Below the pieces are notes generated by a model. The model searched no databases. It saw only the letters and a program-made list of their open reading frames with translations, and was not told where the DNA came from. Positions 6,856 to 13,984 of a stretch of 15,637 nt of DNA are shown in pieces. The DNA is taken from positions 1 to 15,637 of the forward strand of contig URUT01000030.1 of the NCBI GenBank assembly GCA_900551105.1, given 5' to 3'. This DNA is from an uncultured Mycoplasmatota bacterium (lineage in GTDB: Bacteria > Bacillota_I > Bacilli_A > RF39 > UBA660). How positions within the stretch are numbered: the stretch's first letter is position 1; each line of letters opens with the position of its first letter. A program made the translations under genes and the position numbers.

Positions 6856-7791
6856 TTGATTGAAGAAGCAATAGAAAAAATAAAAGCTGAATTAACAGAT
6901 TACCAAATAATGCAATTAGTATATTTATTACAAAAAGATAAACTTGTTGAGCTAAAGGAATTAGCACGTAAAAAATGTAAGACCAAATTTGTTATGGTAA
7001 TGAGAAGATATATTAATAAGTTTTTTAAAGACTTAGAGAATAATAAAGAATTTAAAAGATCAGAAACAATAAACTTATTAAATCAAACTAGAAAAACTTT
7101 GAAAAATGTTCACAAATTTATTAATAGTAAAGAAGTAGTTGATGCTAACTCATTATTAAGATCTGCTTTTGAGAATCTTATAATGGGTATGATGATTAAT
7201 GAAGGTGAAAATACTTATAAAGAATTTATAAATTTATCTATAGATGATACAACTAGACAATATACTAAACCTCAAAAATTAAGAAATGATTTTAGGAAAG
7301 TCTTACGTAAATTGGATGGAGATTTATTTATAGAAATGAGTAATAGAAATCTGAAAGACATGCTTGATGAGTTTTACGATAAGATGTGTTTATTTACTCA
7401 TAGTACTATTTTGGTGAATGCAATGGTAGAACTTGAAAAAGATAATGATTTAGATTTATATACCAGCTCTATAAAAATGAATACATATTTTGTGGAAGCA
7501 CTATTATATCTGTGTCTAAAATACTTAAACAAATATAAGAAAGATCCAATCGATATTACATATGTTATGGTCGGATGGTTTGTTTTAATTAGTGATATAC
7601 CAAAAGAACAAGCAACACCTGAAAAAATTGAAAAATTAAATAGATTGTTATATTCAGATTACAATAAAGAATATATAAAAAAGAATAAGGGAAATGCGAA
7701 TTATTTAACAGATGAAGCTAAAAAATTACAAGAAGACATACAAAATAATCTTACGGGATTTATTGAACTATTAGAAAAAATTGTTGAATAA
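6856..7791 (+). CDS. All-helical protein of unknown function, candidate defence accessory
   Basis: I do not recognise this 311-aa protein with certainty. It is Lys/Glu-rich and predicted almost wholly helical, with no signal peptide. The N-terminal ~95 residues are amphipathic helices. The central part has DANSLLRSAFENLIMGMMI (from 96, R102) and YDKMCLFTHST (H182), a pattern reminiscent of DUF5677-like helical proteins, but this is a weak resemblance. Start: TTG 6856 fits GGGGTGAT (6844-6851); GTG 6847 sits within that site and would add three residues. It lies after the terminator of the restriction operon with its own putative promoter, so it is a separate cargo gene. Its A-rich base use and TAA stop match the island rather than the genes to the right. 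Confidence 0.75.
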   Translation: MIEEAIEKIKAELTDYQIMQLVYLLQKDKLVELKELARKKCKTKFVMVMRRYINKFFKDLENNKEFKRSETINLLNQTRKTLKNVHKFINSKEVVDANSLLRSAFENLIMGMMINEGENTYKEFINLSIDDTTRQYTKPQKLRNDFRKVLRKLDGDLFIEMSNRNLKDMLDEFYDKMCLFTHSTILVNAMVELEKDNDLDLYTSSIKMNTYFVEALLYLCLKYLNKYKKDPIDITYVMVGWFVLISDIPKEQATPEKIEKLNRLLYSDYNKEYIKKNKGNANYLTDEAKKLQEDIQNNLTGFIELLEKIVE

Positions 7792-7828
7792 ATTTAGGTA
7801 CATATTTAGATACGTAAAGTACCTAAAT
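7792..7828. repeat. Inverted repeat after the last island gene
   Basis: ATTTAGGTAC (7792-7801) and GTACCTAAAT (7819-7828) form a perfect 10-bp inverted repeat around a 17-nt loop. The left arm is also directly repeated with two changes (ATTTAGGTACAT then ATTTAGATACGT, 7792-7815). It begins immediately after the stop codon and has no U tract. It could be a weak bidirectional terminator, or integrase arm/core sites at the right end of the island. Confidence 0.55.
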
Positions 7829-8045
7829 ACATATAAATTTGAATAAACTCAAATAAATCTATACACACAGAAATCCCTATAAATAAAATGCTTTCTTAAT
7901 TTTATGAATATTGACAAGTTGGAATTAAGGAACTCCCCTGAAGAGAGCGAAAGCTCTCATTTTTGTTTGTATTAAAGGATTTGCAATAGTCACAAAAATT
8001 TTAGGCGCCATTTTAGGTAACATTTTTTTAATTTTTATTTTGCTA
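7829..8045. other. Intergenic region between island and HEPN-like gene
   Basis: No credible gene is seen on either strand. The first ~90 nt are featureless AT-rich sequence. A less AT-rich patch (7915-7958) leads into the terminator at 7943. A further short direct repeat, ATTTTAGG at 7998-8005 and 8010-8017 (12-bp period, with GGCGCC between), lies upstream of the next promoter. The change from island to chromosome probably occurs in here. Confidence 0.5.
7943..7967 (+). terminator. Orphan rho-independent terminator
   Basis: GAGAGC-GAAA-GCTCTC (7943-7958) is a 6-bp GC-rich stem with a stable GNRA tetraloop followed by ATTTTTGTTT. The nearest upstream gene ends 150 nt earlier. It may be the terminator of a chromosomal gene or small RNA that was separated from its gene by island insertion, or of a small RNA ending here. 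Confidence 0.7.
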
Positions 8046-8054
8046 TGATATAAT
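8046..8054 (+). promoter_or_regulatory. Extended -10 promoter of the tandem-HEPN gene
   Basis: TG-A-TATAAT gives a perfect -10 (8049-8054) with extended TG (8046-8047). No clear -35 is present in the T-rich run upstream. The ribosome binding site AGGTGAT (8067-8073) follows, so the leader is only about 15 nt. Confidence 0.65.
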
Positions 8055-8076
8055 ACTTTCGTAAGTAGGTGATGTT

Positions 8077-9747
8077 ATGGATAAATTAAATTCGGCTTTA
8101 TCTTATTATAATGGAGTTAAAGCTTATTCGTTTTTTTTACTTAATCAATTCGGAGATACTTCCTTTGATGGAAGTTTAATTTTAGAGAAAAATAATTATA
8201 ATGCGGCAAAGGTTGCATTTATAAGTAGTATACTTCTTGGGGCAAAAGAGGATATAGTAGAAAAGTTACCTAATTTAGAATTTGGTTCTTTAATATATGA
8301 AGATGATCTTATTAAGAATGTTAAATTAATAGCAACGAAAGATAAAGATGATTATGTTATAGATAATTATAAATTTAGTTCAGCTGCTGAAGTGGTAGCA
8401 ATGATTAGAAATAAGTTTGCTCATGGAAATTTTGAGTTAGATCTTGAACATAGTAGAATAATATTTGATTTTGCTGGAACTAAAGTTAAATTAAATATAG
8501 ATAAATTAACTAACTTCGTGGTAATTGCATTAAATAATTATTATGAAAGATCTCAAAACAAAAAATATTATAAGGTTATATTAGAAAGTGATAAAGTTCT
8601 TGCAGGTCGTAAAAAAACTTTTTCTAGTCCTACTGATGTTAAAAACTTTATATTAAATTTAAATAAATTTTCGGTATCATTAAAAAGAAAAGATGGAGAA
8701 ATTATTCCTCATGATTTGAAGTCTATACTTGATGGGGTTGTTAATGGATATAAAAAAGATATGAACCTTAAGGTATTTTTAACTTTTAAAAATTTTATTA
8801 ATGATGAATATGATTTTGATTGGGGTAAAAGCAAAGTAGTAATTGATGATATTGATGATTTTTCTATGGTTATGTATAATCAAGTGAAAGATTTAGATTA
8901 TGATTCTGCGGTAAATTTTGTAATGAATTCTGTCGCTGATGTAATAATTAAAAATAGCAAGACATCTCACATGACTTCGTCGTTAAGGAACTTATTACTA
9001 CTAGATGCGACTTATCATACTAATTCAATTTCTAAAGATAAGTTATTTAATTATTTGAGTGATAAATTTGATAATTACTTTTTTGTAGGTAATAGAGAAC
9101 TAGCTTCTTCTAGTATTTGCTTGTTTCAAGCATTATTTGCATACTTGCATGACGATTATTTTGATGATGATAATAAATATACTAGTTTACCAAATAATGG
9201 TCTTAAATATGCTGCTTTAGATGTGTCTTGTTTTAATATTGATTATTTAAAAGCAGATAGAAAAGTAATTGATCAATACTTGGAGGTTTATAATGGTGCT
9301 AGCAAGAGATTACTAGGAATAAGAAATAAGATTAACCAAAATACTTTAAGTTTGAATGCTGTTAAGCAAAAAGGCAATTTAAAAGCAGCAAGCGTGTTGA
9401 GTCAAAATATTGCAAATGAAAAACTTTTGGAAGCACAGTATGCTCAAGATGAAATTAATGCTAAGGCTAGTTATGATGAGGCGATTTTATATGAGGCAAA
9501 TAATATTGATTTAATTAAAAATAGAGCAATCATTAATGGAATAAGAAATAGCATAGCTCATGGTAATTATACATTTTATGTAGAAGATGGGGTTTCTAAA
9601 ATATTATTTGAGGATTTATATGAAGGAGAATGCACTTTTAGAGCAAGTGTTTCTGTTGTTGATTTTTTGAATTTTATTTATGCTAGTGAAGCAATTGTAA
9701 CAAGTTTTATTAATAGTAAAATTAAGGTAAATGAAGCTTCTCTTTAA
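8077..9747 (+). CDS. Putative single-chain tandem-HEPN ribonuclease
   Basis: This 556-aa soluble protein has two HEPN-type Rx4H motifs: MIRNKFAHGNFELD (R111, N112, H116) and GIRNSIAHGNYTFYVEDG (R490, N491, H495). After each motif the pattern is the same: AHGN, two beta-like strands, then a helix (KLTNFVVIALNNYY and VVDFLNFIYASEA). The HEPN superfamily uses R-x4-6-H on paired domains to cut RNA; RNxxxH is also the form in Cas13 and AbiF-like proteins. Two complete motifs in one chain would form an intramolecular active site. Between them is a ~370-residue helical region with a likely coiled coil (~415-475, Ala/Gln/Lys-rich). It has its own promoter and lies beside the restriction island, but its base use and layout resemble the chromosomal genes. 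Ribonuclease activity and any defence role are inferred; I know no named family for the full-length protein. Confidence 0.8.
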   Translation: MDKLNSALSYYNGVKAYSFFLLNQFGDTSFDGSLILEKNNYNAAKVAFISSILLGAKEDIVEKLPNLEFGSLIYEDDLIKNVKLIATKDKDDYVIDNYKFSSAAEVVAMIRNKFAHGNFELDLEHSRIIFDFAGTKVKLNIDKLTNFVVIALNNYYERSQNKKYYKVILESDKVLAGRKKTFSSPTDVKNFILNLNKFSVSLKRKDGEIIPHDLKSILDGVVNGYKKDMNLKVFLTFKNFINDEYDFDWGKSKVVIDDIDDFSMVMYNQVKDLDYDSAVNFVMNSVADVIIKNSKTSHMTSSLRNLLLLDATYHTNSISKDKLFNYLSDKFDNYFFVGNRELASSSICLFQALFAYLHDDYFDDDNKYTSLPNNGLKYAALDVSCFNIDYLKADRKVIDQYLEVYNGASKRLLGIRNKINQNTLSLNAVKQKGNLKAASVLSQNIANEKLLEAQYAQDEINAKASYDEAILYEANNIDLIKNRAIINGIRNSIAHGNYTFYVEDGVSKILFEDLYEGECTFRASVSVVDFLNFIYASEAIVTSFINSKIKVNEASL

Positions 9748-9769
9748 GTAGTGAATAAAGGCTAATTTA

Positions 9770-9798
9770 TTGTAAATAATAGTAATAGATGGTATAAT
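9770..9798 (+). promoter_or_regulatory. Promoter of the racemase/ligase operon
   Basis: A -35-like TTGTAA (9770-9775) is followed at exactly 17 nt by a perfect -10 TATAAT (9793-9798) with an extended TG at 9790-9791. It lies 23 nt downstream of the preceding stop codon. The predicted start of transcription (~9805) rules out the upstream TTG at 9800 as a start codon. Confidence 0.75.
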
Positions 9799-9820
9799 TT
9801 TGTTGATTGTAGGTGGTATT

Positions 9821-10984
9821 TTGTATAGAAAAACTTACGCACTCATTGATTGTGATGTAATAAAAAGTAATATTGAAAAAATAAGAGAAACTTATAATGA
9901 TTATAAATATTATTTTGGAGTTGTTAAAGCTAATGCTTATGGTCATGGAATATATGTTATTAATGCGATGATTGATGCAGGAATAAATTATTTGGCAGTA
10001 GCCACATTGGAAGAGGCTTTAAATATTAGAAAATTGAATAAAAAGATTTCGGTTTTAGTACTTGAACCAATAAATGCTTCTGATGTCAAGGTTGCTGCAC
10101 TAAATAATATAACTATTACAATAGATGATGTAGAAAACTTTAAGGATATCTTAAATCAAAAAGTTAAACTAAAATTTCACATGAAAATTGATACTGGGAT
10201 GAATAGATTTGGTTTAAAGAAGAGTGAAGATGCTGATTATATTTATAAGAATTCAAATAATATACTTGTTTTGGAAGGAATTTTTACTCAGCTTTATTCA
10301 GGATTTGGAGAAGAATTAAAAAAAGAGGAAAATAGATTTTTGGAAATTACAAAAAATATTGATTTATCAAAAGTGCCAATTGTTCATTTGGATCGTTCGT
10401 TAACTTTAGAACAGCACGAAAGGTTCTCTTTTGCAAATGGCGTAAGACTAGGAATAATTATGTATGGATTTCCTAAGAGAGTGTATCTGCCATCTTTAAA
10501 AAGACGAATATATAATTTTGTACTTAGAAAAAAAACGACTAGTGAAGAAAGCGTTCTTAAATTAAATACAGCATTTAAGTTTTATACAACTGTAATGGAG
10601 ACAAAAAGTGTATTGCCTGGAGAAGTAGTTGGATATGGTGGTATGTATGATAGTAAAGAAAATAGTAAGATTGCTATTTTACCTTATGGATTTGCTGATT
10701 TTACGTTTATTAAGCCAACTAACGTGTATATTAAAAATAAAAAATATAAAATTATAACTAATTATATGGATATAACAAGTGTTATAGTTGATGATTCAGT
10801 TGAATCGGGTGACATGGTAGAAATATTTGGTGATATAATTAAAATTAGAGAAGCAGCAGAAGAAGCAGGCGTAAATGTTTATAAGCTTCTTTGCAGTGTT
10901 ACAACTAGAGTACCACGGGTTTATAAGTATCAGAATAAAGAGATAGAGGTTAATTATTTAGGAGGATTAGATGAAAAAATTTAG
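9821..10984 (+). CDS. Alanine racemase-family PLP enzyme
   Basis: This 387-aa fold-type III PLP enzyme is expected to racemise an amino acid, most simply L-/D-alanine, for cell-wall synthesis. The PLP lysine is K36 in VVKANAYGHG, the second catalytic residue is Y272 in VGYGGMYDSK, and the Arg of IDTGMNRFGL and of VRLGIIMYG are kept. Start TTG 9821 follows the AGGTGGT ribosome binding site (9811-9817); TTG 9800 lies before the likely transcription start. Several usually firm motifs diverge: GYADG is GFADF, the H-x-x-N-S phosphate-side motif is HLDRS, and there is a basic insertion near 220-240 (RRIYNFVLRKK). Substrate may therefore not be alanine. It overlaps the ATP-grasp ligase gene by 14 nt, suggesting that the D-amino acid made here feeds that ligase. 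Confidence 0.85.
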   Translation: MYRKTYALIDCDVIKSNIEKIRETYNDYKYYFGVVKANAYGHGIYVINAMIDAGINYLAVATLEEALNIRKLNKKISVLVLEPINASDVKVAALNNITITIDDVENFKDILNQKVKLKFHMKIDTGMNRFGLKKSEDADYIYKNSNNILVLEGIFTQLYSGFGEELKKEENRFLEITKNIDLSKVPIVHLDRSLTLEQHERFSFANGVRLGIIMYGFPKRVYLPSLKRRIYNFVLRKKTTSEESVLKLNTAFKFYTTVMETKSVLPGEVVGYGGMYDSKENSKIAILPYGFADFTFIKPTNVYIKNKKYKIITNYMDITSVIVDDSVESGDMVEIFGDIIKIREAAEEAGVNVYKLLCSVTTRVPRVYKYQNKEIEVNYLGGLDEKI

Positions 10985-12206
10985 AGCTTTAATTATTGGA
11001 AATGATATAAATGCATATTATTTGGCGAGATGTTATCATGAATTTACTGGGGAAAAAGCTGATTTACTTGCTAATTATATTGCTGGAGAAAAACCTTTTT
11101 CATATACAAGATACACGAATATTTTAAACATTAGATATCGCGAAAATTTGTGGGATGAAAAAGTATTTTTAGAGGAATTAGATTTATATTTTAATGAACA
11201 TAAGAAAGAAAAGATTTTACTTGTTAGTAGTAATGAGACTTATGGTGAGTTTATTGCTAAAAATAAAGCAAAGTTAAAAAAGAAATTTTTCTTTAATTAT
11301 CCTAGTGTTAAGTTACAACATACTTTAGTAAATAAAGAGGATTTTTATAAGACTTATGCTGATTATGATATAGATTTACCTAGATCAATTTATTATGATT
11401 GTACAAAAGATGAAAAAATAAATGAAGGTGATATTACTTTCCCAGTAATTGTTAAACCTGCTAATGTTATTTTATTTAAGCATATTAGTTTTGCTGGGAA
11501 AAAGAAAATTTACAAATTAGAAAATATGGAAGAACTTAATGATGTTATTAATAAGTTTAAAAAAGGCAATTATACTGATACGATAATTATTCAAGAGTAT
11601 ATTCCTGGAGATGATTCTCATTTGTTTGATGCTGTGGTTTATGCTGATAAAAATAAAAAAGTGAAAATGGTATCTTTTGCGCAAATTGGCTTACAAGAAC
11701 ATGCACCAAGAATGATTGGTAATGCCGCGGTTATTATTAATGGGTATTCTCAGTATCCAGGAGTAGAAGAACAAATTGAAAAAATTAGGAAGTTTACTGA
11801 AAAAATTGGTTATCAGGGATTTGCTGAATTTGATATGAAGTATGATGCAAGAGATGGTAAGTATAAAGTTATGGAAATTAATGCAAGACAGGGTAGATGT
11901 TCTTATTATATTGTGCCTGCTGGTTTTAATTTAATAGAGTTACTTTATAAAGATTTAATTGAAGGTAAAGATTTAAAATATAAAGTTTGTAATAAAGAAG
12001 TTTTAGAGACTTTTGTACCTAAAAAGGTTGTGAAAAAATACATAACTAATGAAGAATATAAAGCAAAAGTATTATCTATGTGGAAAGATAGAGTTGAGGC
12101 TTTAAATTATAAAAAAGATACAAGTTTTTTAAGAAAATTATTATTAATTAAGATTAGATATAACTATATTAAAGATTATAAAAATTTTAAATGGGACTGG
12201 AAATAG
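10971..12206 (+). CDS. ATP-grasp ligase, D-aspartate ligase-like
   Basis: This 411-aa ATP-grasp enzyme forms an amide via an acyl-phosphate. A Rossmann-like N-terminal domain (ALIIGNDINAYYLARCYHEF) is followed by the ATP-grasp core: FPVIVKPAN (K162), IIIQEYIPGDD, GFAEFDMKYD and the Mg/ATP motif MEINARQGRCSYYI (E302, N304). The last motif, the length and the C-terminal basic region resemble the AslA/Aslfm group that adds D-aspartate to the peptidoglycan stem peptide. It starts within the racemase gene, with AGGAGG just upstream of ATG 10971. The pairing with a racemase supports a D-amino-acid substrate, but the partner here is alanine-racemase-like rather than an aspartate racemase, so the actual amino acid is open. 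Other ATP-grasp carboligases are the alternative. Confidence 0.7.
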   Translation: MKKFRALIIGNDINAYYLARCYHEFTGEKADLLANYIAGEKPFSYTRYTNILNIRYRENLWDEKVFLEELDLYFNEHKKEKILLVSSNETYGEFIAKNKAKLKKKFFFNYPSVKLQHTLVNKEDFYKTYADYDIDLPRSIYYDCTKDEKINEGDITFPVIVKPANVILFKHISFAGKKKIYKLENMEELNDVINKFKKGNYTDTIIIQEYIPGDDSHLFDAVVYADKNKKVKMVSFAQIGLQEHAPRMIGNAAVIINGYSQYPGVEEQIEKIRKFTEKIGYQGFAEFDMKYDARDGKYKVMEINARQGRCSYYIVPAGFNLIELLYKDLIEGKDLKYKVCNKEVLETFVPKKVVKKYITNEEYKAKVLSMWKDRVEALNYKKDTSFLRKLLLIKIRYNYIKDYKNFKWDWK

Positions 12207-12219
12207 TTCCTTTTTTTTT
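12193..12219 (+). terminator. Terminator of the racemase/ligase operon
   Basis: GGGACT (12193-12198) pairs with AGTTCC (12205-12210), one G-U pair, followed by nine T. The stem includes the last codons and the TAG stop of the ATP-grasp gene, so coding sequence and terminator overlap. Confidence 0.75.
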
Positions 12220-12234
12220 GCTTGCTTGTAGGTT

Positions 12235-12240
12235 TATAAT
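12235..12240 (+). promoter_or_regulatory. Putative -10 element for the small exported protein
   Basis: A perfect TATAAT lies shortly after the terminator and 36 nt before the preferred start codon. No -35 or extended TG is evident. Confidence 0.4.
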
Positions 12241-12275
12241 TTTTGTTTTTGGGAATAATAATAGTGATGATGTTT

Positions 12276-12602
12276 ATGAAGAAGTTTACTATTTTCTTTT
12301 TTTTATTAAATTTATGTGGAGTGGTTATTGCCAAGGGGATAAATCAGTCCTATGCGTTTGATAATAGTTATGTTGATTATCCAGTAGGAGTAACTACTTT
12401 AAATGGGATAAATTATATTAAAAGTAATAATGTACTTAAAGTTTGTTCTTATGAATATTGCTATGATTATAAGGGCGGCGAAATGCAAGCGTATTTAAAG
12501 AATTTTGCTGTTTATTTAGATTCTGTGTATGATGATGATTATAAGATTTTAGTCTATTTTAAGGGGTATCCGATTACAAAAATATACTACGCTAAAGATT
12601 AA
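12276..12602 (+). CDS. Small secreted or membrane-anchored hypothetical protein
   Basis: I do not recognise this 108-aa protein. It begins MKKFTIFFFLLNLCGVVIAK, a classic positively charged plus hydrophobic signal sequence, and the remaining ~85 residues are rich in Tyr, Asp, Asn and Val and look extracellular and beta-rich. The Cys in LNLCGV could suggest a lipobox but the context is not canonical; two further Cys lie in VCSYEYCYDY and could pair. Start: ATG 12276 has AGTGAT about 7 nt upstream; ATGs at 12267 and 12270 and TTG 12243 are in frame and possible. It follows the wall-enzyme operon and its last 11 nt overlap the convergent helicase gene. Confidence 0.6.
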   Translation: MKKFTIFFFLLNLCGVVIAKGINQSYAFDNSYVDYPVGVTTLNGINYIKSNNVLKVCSYEYCYDYKGGEMQAYLKNFAVYLDSVYDDDYKILVYFKGYPITKIYYAKD

Positions 12603-13947
12603 TAATTTCTATGTAGTCTTTACCATATTTTTTTATTTCTTTGATAAATACGGATTCATTGTTGTTGGAAACTACTAAGTAAGTGTAATTTTTGGAACGA
12701 GTTAGGGCGACATAAAATAGTCGTCTTTCTTCTTCGTCTTTAAAGGTATCACTTTTTATAATTTTATTTAATAATTTAGGGTTAGGGATTCTGCTAGGCA
12801 AACTGTTTGATTTATTTTCAAGGTTTACTATGATAGTATTGTCAAATTCTAAACCTTTTGATTTGTGAATGGTTAAAAAGCGAATGTTTTCAGTTTCTTC
12901 TATGAAGAATTTTTCTTTATCTTTGTTATTTCTACCCATTATTAATATTGAGCCTTCAAGAGTGTTTACTATTTTGTTAATAATATTTTTGGAGTTTTTA
13001 TAGTAAACTATTTTGATTGGTTTAGTAAGATTTTTTTGGCAAATAGTATTTTTAGGAATTTGATGTTTATTTTGCATGATGAATTTATTAGCTAGGTTTA
13101 TAGTTTCTTGGTTGTTACGATAATTTTGTACTAGTTTTAATATGTGAATTGTTGGAATGTACTTTTTTATATTAAGAAATATGTTTAAATCCAGACCACT
13201 AAAACGATAGATGGATTGATAGTCGTCACCAACAAAGAATACTCTAGCATTATTCGCTTTTTTTATTGATAGAATTAAATTTAATCTGGTGTAAGAAGTG
13301 TCTTGAAATTCGTCAATAATAATAAATTTATAGGGAACAATTTTAGATTTGTTTTCTATTTGCTGTTGTGCGTTAATTATTAAATCATTAAAATCGTGAG
13401 TGCCAGAAGATGATAATTCGTTTTGATAGATTAAGTAAATCTCTATTATTATTTTTAAATAATCTTTATTTATAAAGTGAGATTTTTGATATAGAGTATA
13501 AAGGCTGTCAACGGAAGAATAATTGGCTTTATATAGATTTATAAATGTTTTGATGTAGTTTTTAAGTTCATAAATGGGTGTTTCTATTTTAATTCTTTGA
13601 AGAGATTTATATGTATTTTTATTACTTTTAGCGTAACTTTCAAAATATTCGTTTATTATAAAGTTTAGCAAGTATTCGTTTGCTAATGTAAAGTTTTCAT
13701 CTTTGATGATATTCATAGCTAATTTATGAAATGTAAATATATCAATGTTTTTTTCGCATTTTTTCTTGATATCGTTAACGGATTCGTTGGTAAATGATAT
13801 TACTAGTATGTCTTTTTCTTTGTAGATGTTGTTTGCTAACAAGTAGTTAATTTTATTAATTATGGTAAATGTTTTTCCGGAGCCAGCGCCAGCGATTAGG
13901 AGGGTGTCATCTAGACTTTGGACGGCTTTAATTTGTTCTTCATTCAT
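12592..13947 (-). CDS. Short UvrD/Rep-like SF1A DNA helicase
   Basis: This 451-aa ATP-dependent 3'-5' DNA helicase/translocase has all core SF1A motifs: Q-motif region NEEQIKAV, Walker A AGAGSGKT (19-26), Walker B DEFQDT (212-217), motif III VGDDYQSIYRFSG (from 239), motif IV NYRN (275-278), motif V TIHKSKGLEFD (from 359) and motif VI EEERRLFYVALTRSK. It is much shorter than UvrD/PcrA (about 650-750 aa): only ~80 residues separate motifs IV and V, so the 2B subdomain is missing or tiny, and there is no C-terminal extension. Start ATG 13947 is chosen because family proteins begin near NEEQ and because the alternative TTG at 13983 is itself the -35 TTGACA. It lies just downstream of addA in the same direction but has its own promoter; a DNA repair role is likely. 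Confidence 0.85.
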   Translation of the reverse strand: MNEEQIKAVQSLDDTLLIAGAGSGKTFTIINKINYLLANNIYKEKDILVISFTNESVNDIKKKCEKNIDIFTFHKLAMNIIKDENFTLANEYLLNFIINEYFESYAKSNKNTYKSLQRIKIETPIYELKNYIKTFINLYKANYSSVDSLYTLYQKSHFINKDYLKIIIEIYLIYQNELSSSGTHDFNDLIINAQQQIENKSKIVPYKFIIIDEFQDTSYTRLNLILSIKKANNARVFFVGDDYQSIYRFSGLDLNIFLNIKKYIPTIHILKLVQNYRNNQETINLANKFIMQNKHQIPKNTICQKNLTKPIKIVYYKNSKNIINKIVNTLEGSILIMGRNNKDKEKFFIEETENIRFLTIHKSKGLEFDNTIIVNLENKSNSLPSRIPNPKLLNKIIKSDTFKDEEERRLFYVALTRSKNYTYLVVSNNNESVFIKEIKKYGKDYIEIINL

Positions 13948-13954
13948 GTTTGTT

Positions 13955-13983
13955 AATATATAAAATGATTTTGTTTTTGTCAA
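13955..13983 (-). promoter_or_regulatory. Near-consensus promoter for a leaderless helicase mRNA
   Basis: On the minus strand, a perfect -35 TTGACA (13983-13978) is followed by exactly 17 nt and the -10 TATATT (13960-13955). The helicase ATG begins 8 nt after the -10, where transcription is expected to start. No ribosome binding site is present in between, so the transcript should start at or within 1-2 nt of the AUG. Confidence 0.75.
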
Positions 13984-13984
13984 T

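Noticed and set aside
7792..7828. CRISPR-like or insertion-sequence terminal repeat
   Set aside because: There is a single inverted repeat with one partial direct copy, no regular spacers, no transposase and no target duplication seen.
8077..9747. Cas13 effector
   Set aside because: The two RNxxxH motifs invite it, but the protein is far shorter than Cas13 and no repeat-spacer array or adaptation gene is in the window.
13948..13983. TTG at 13983 as the helicase start codon
   Set aside because: Those bases form a perfect -35 TTGACA with a -10 at 17-nt spacing, and the added 12 residues do not resemble the family N-terminus.
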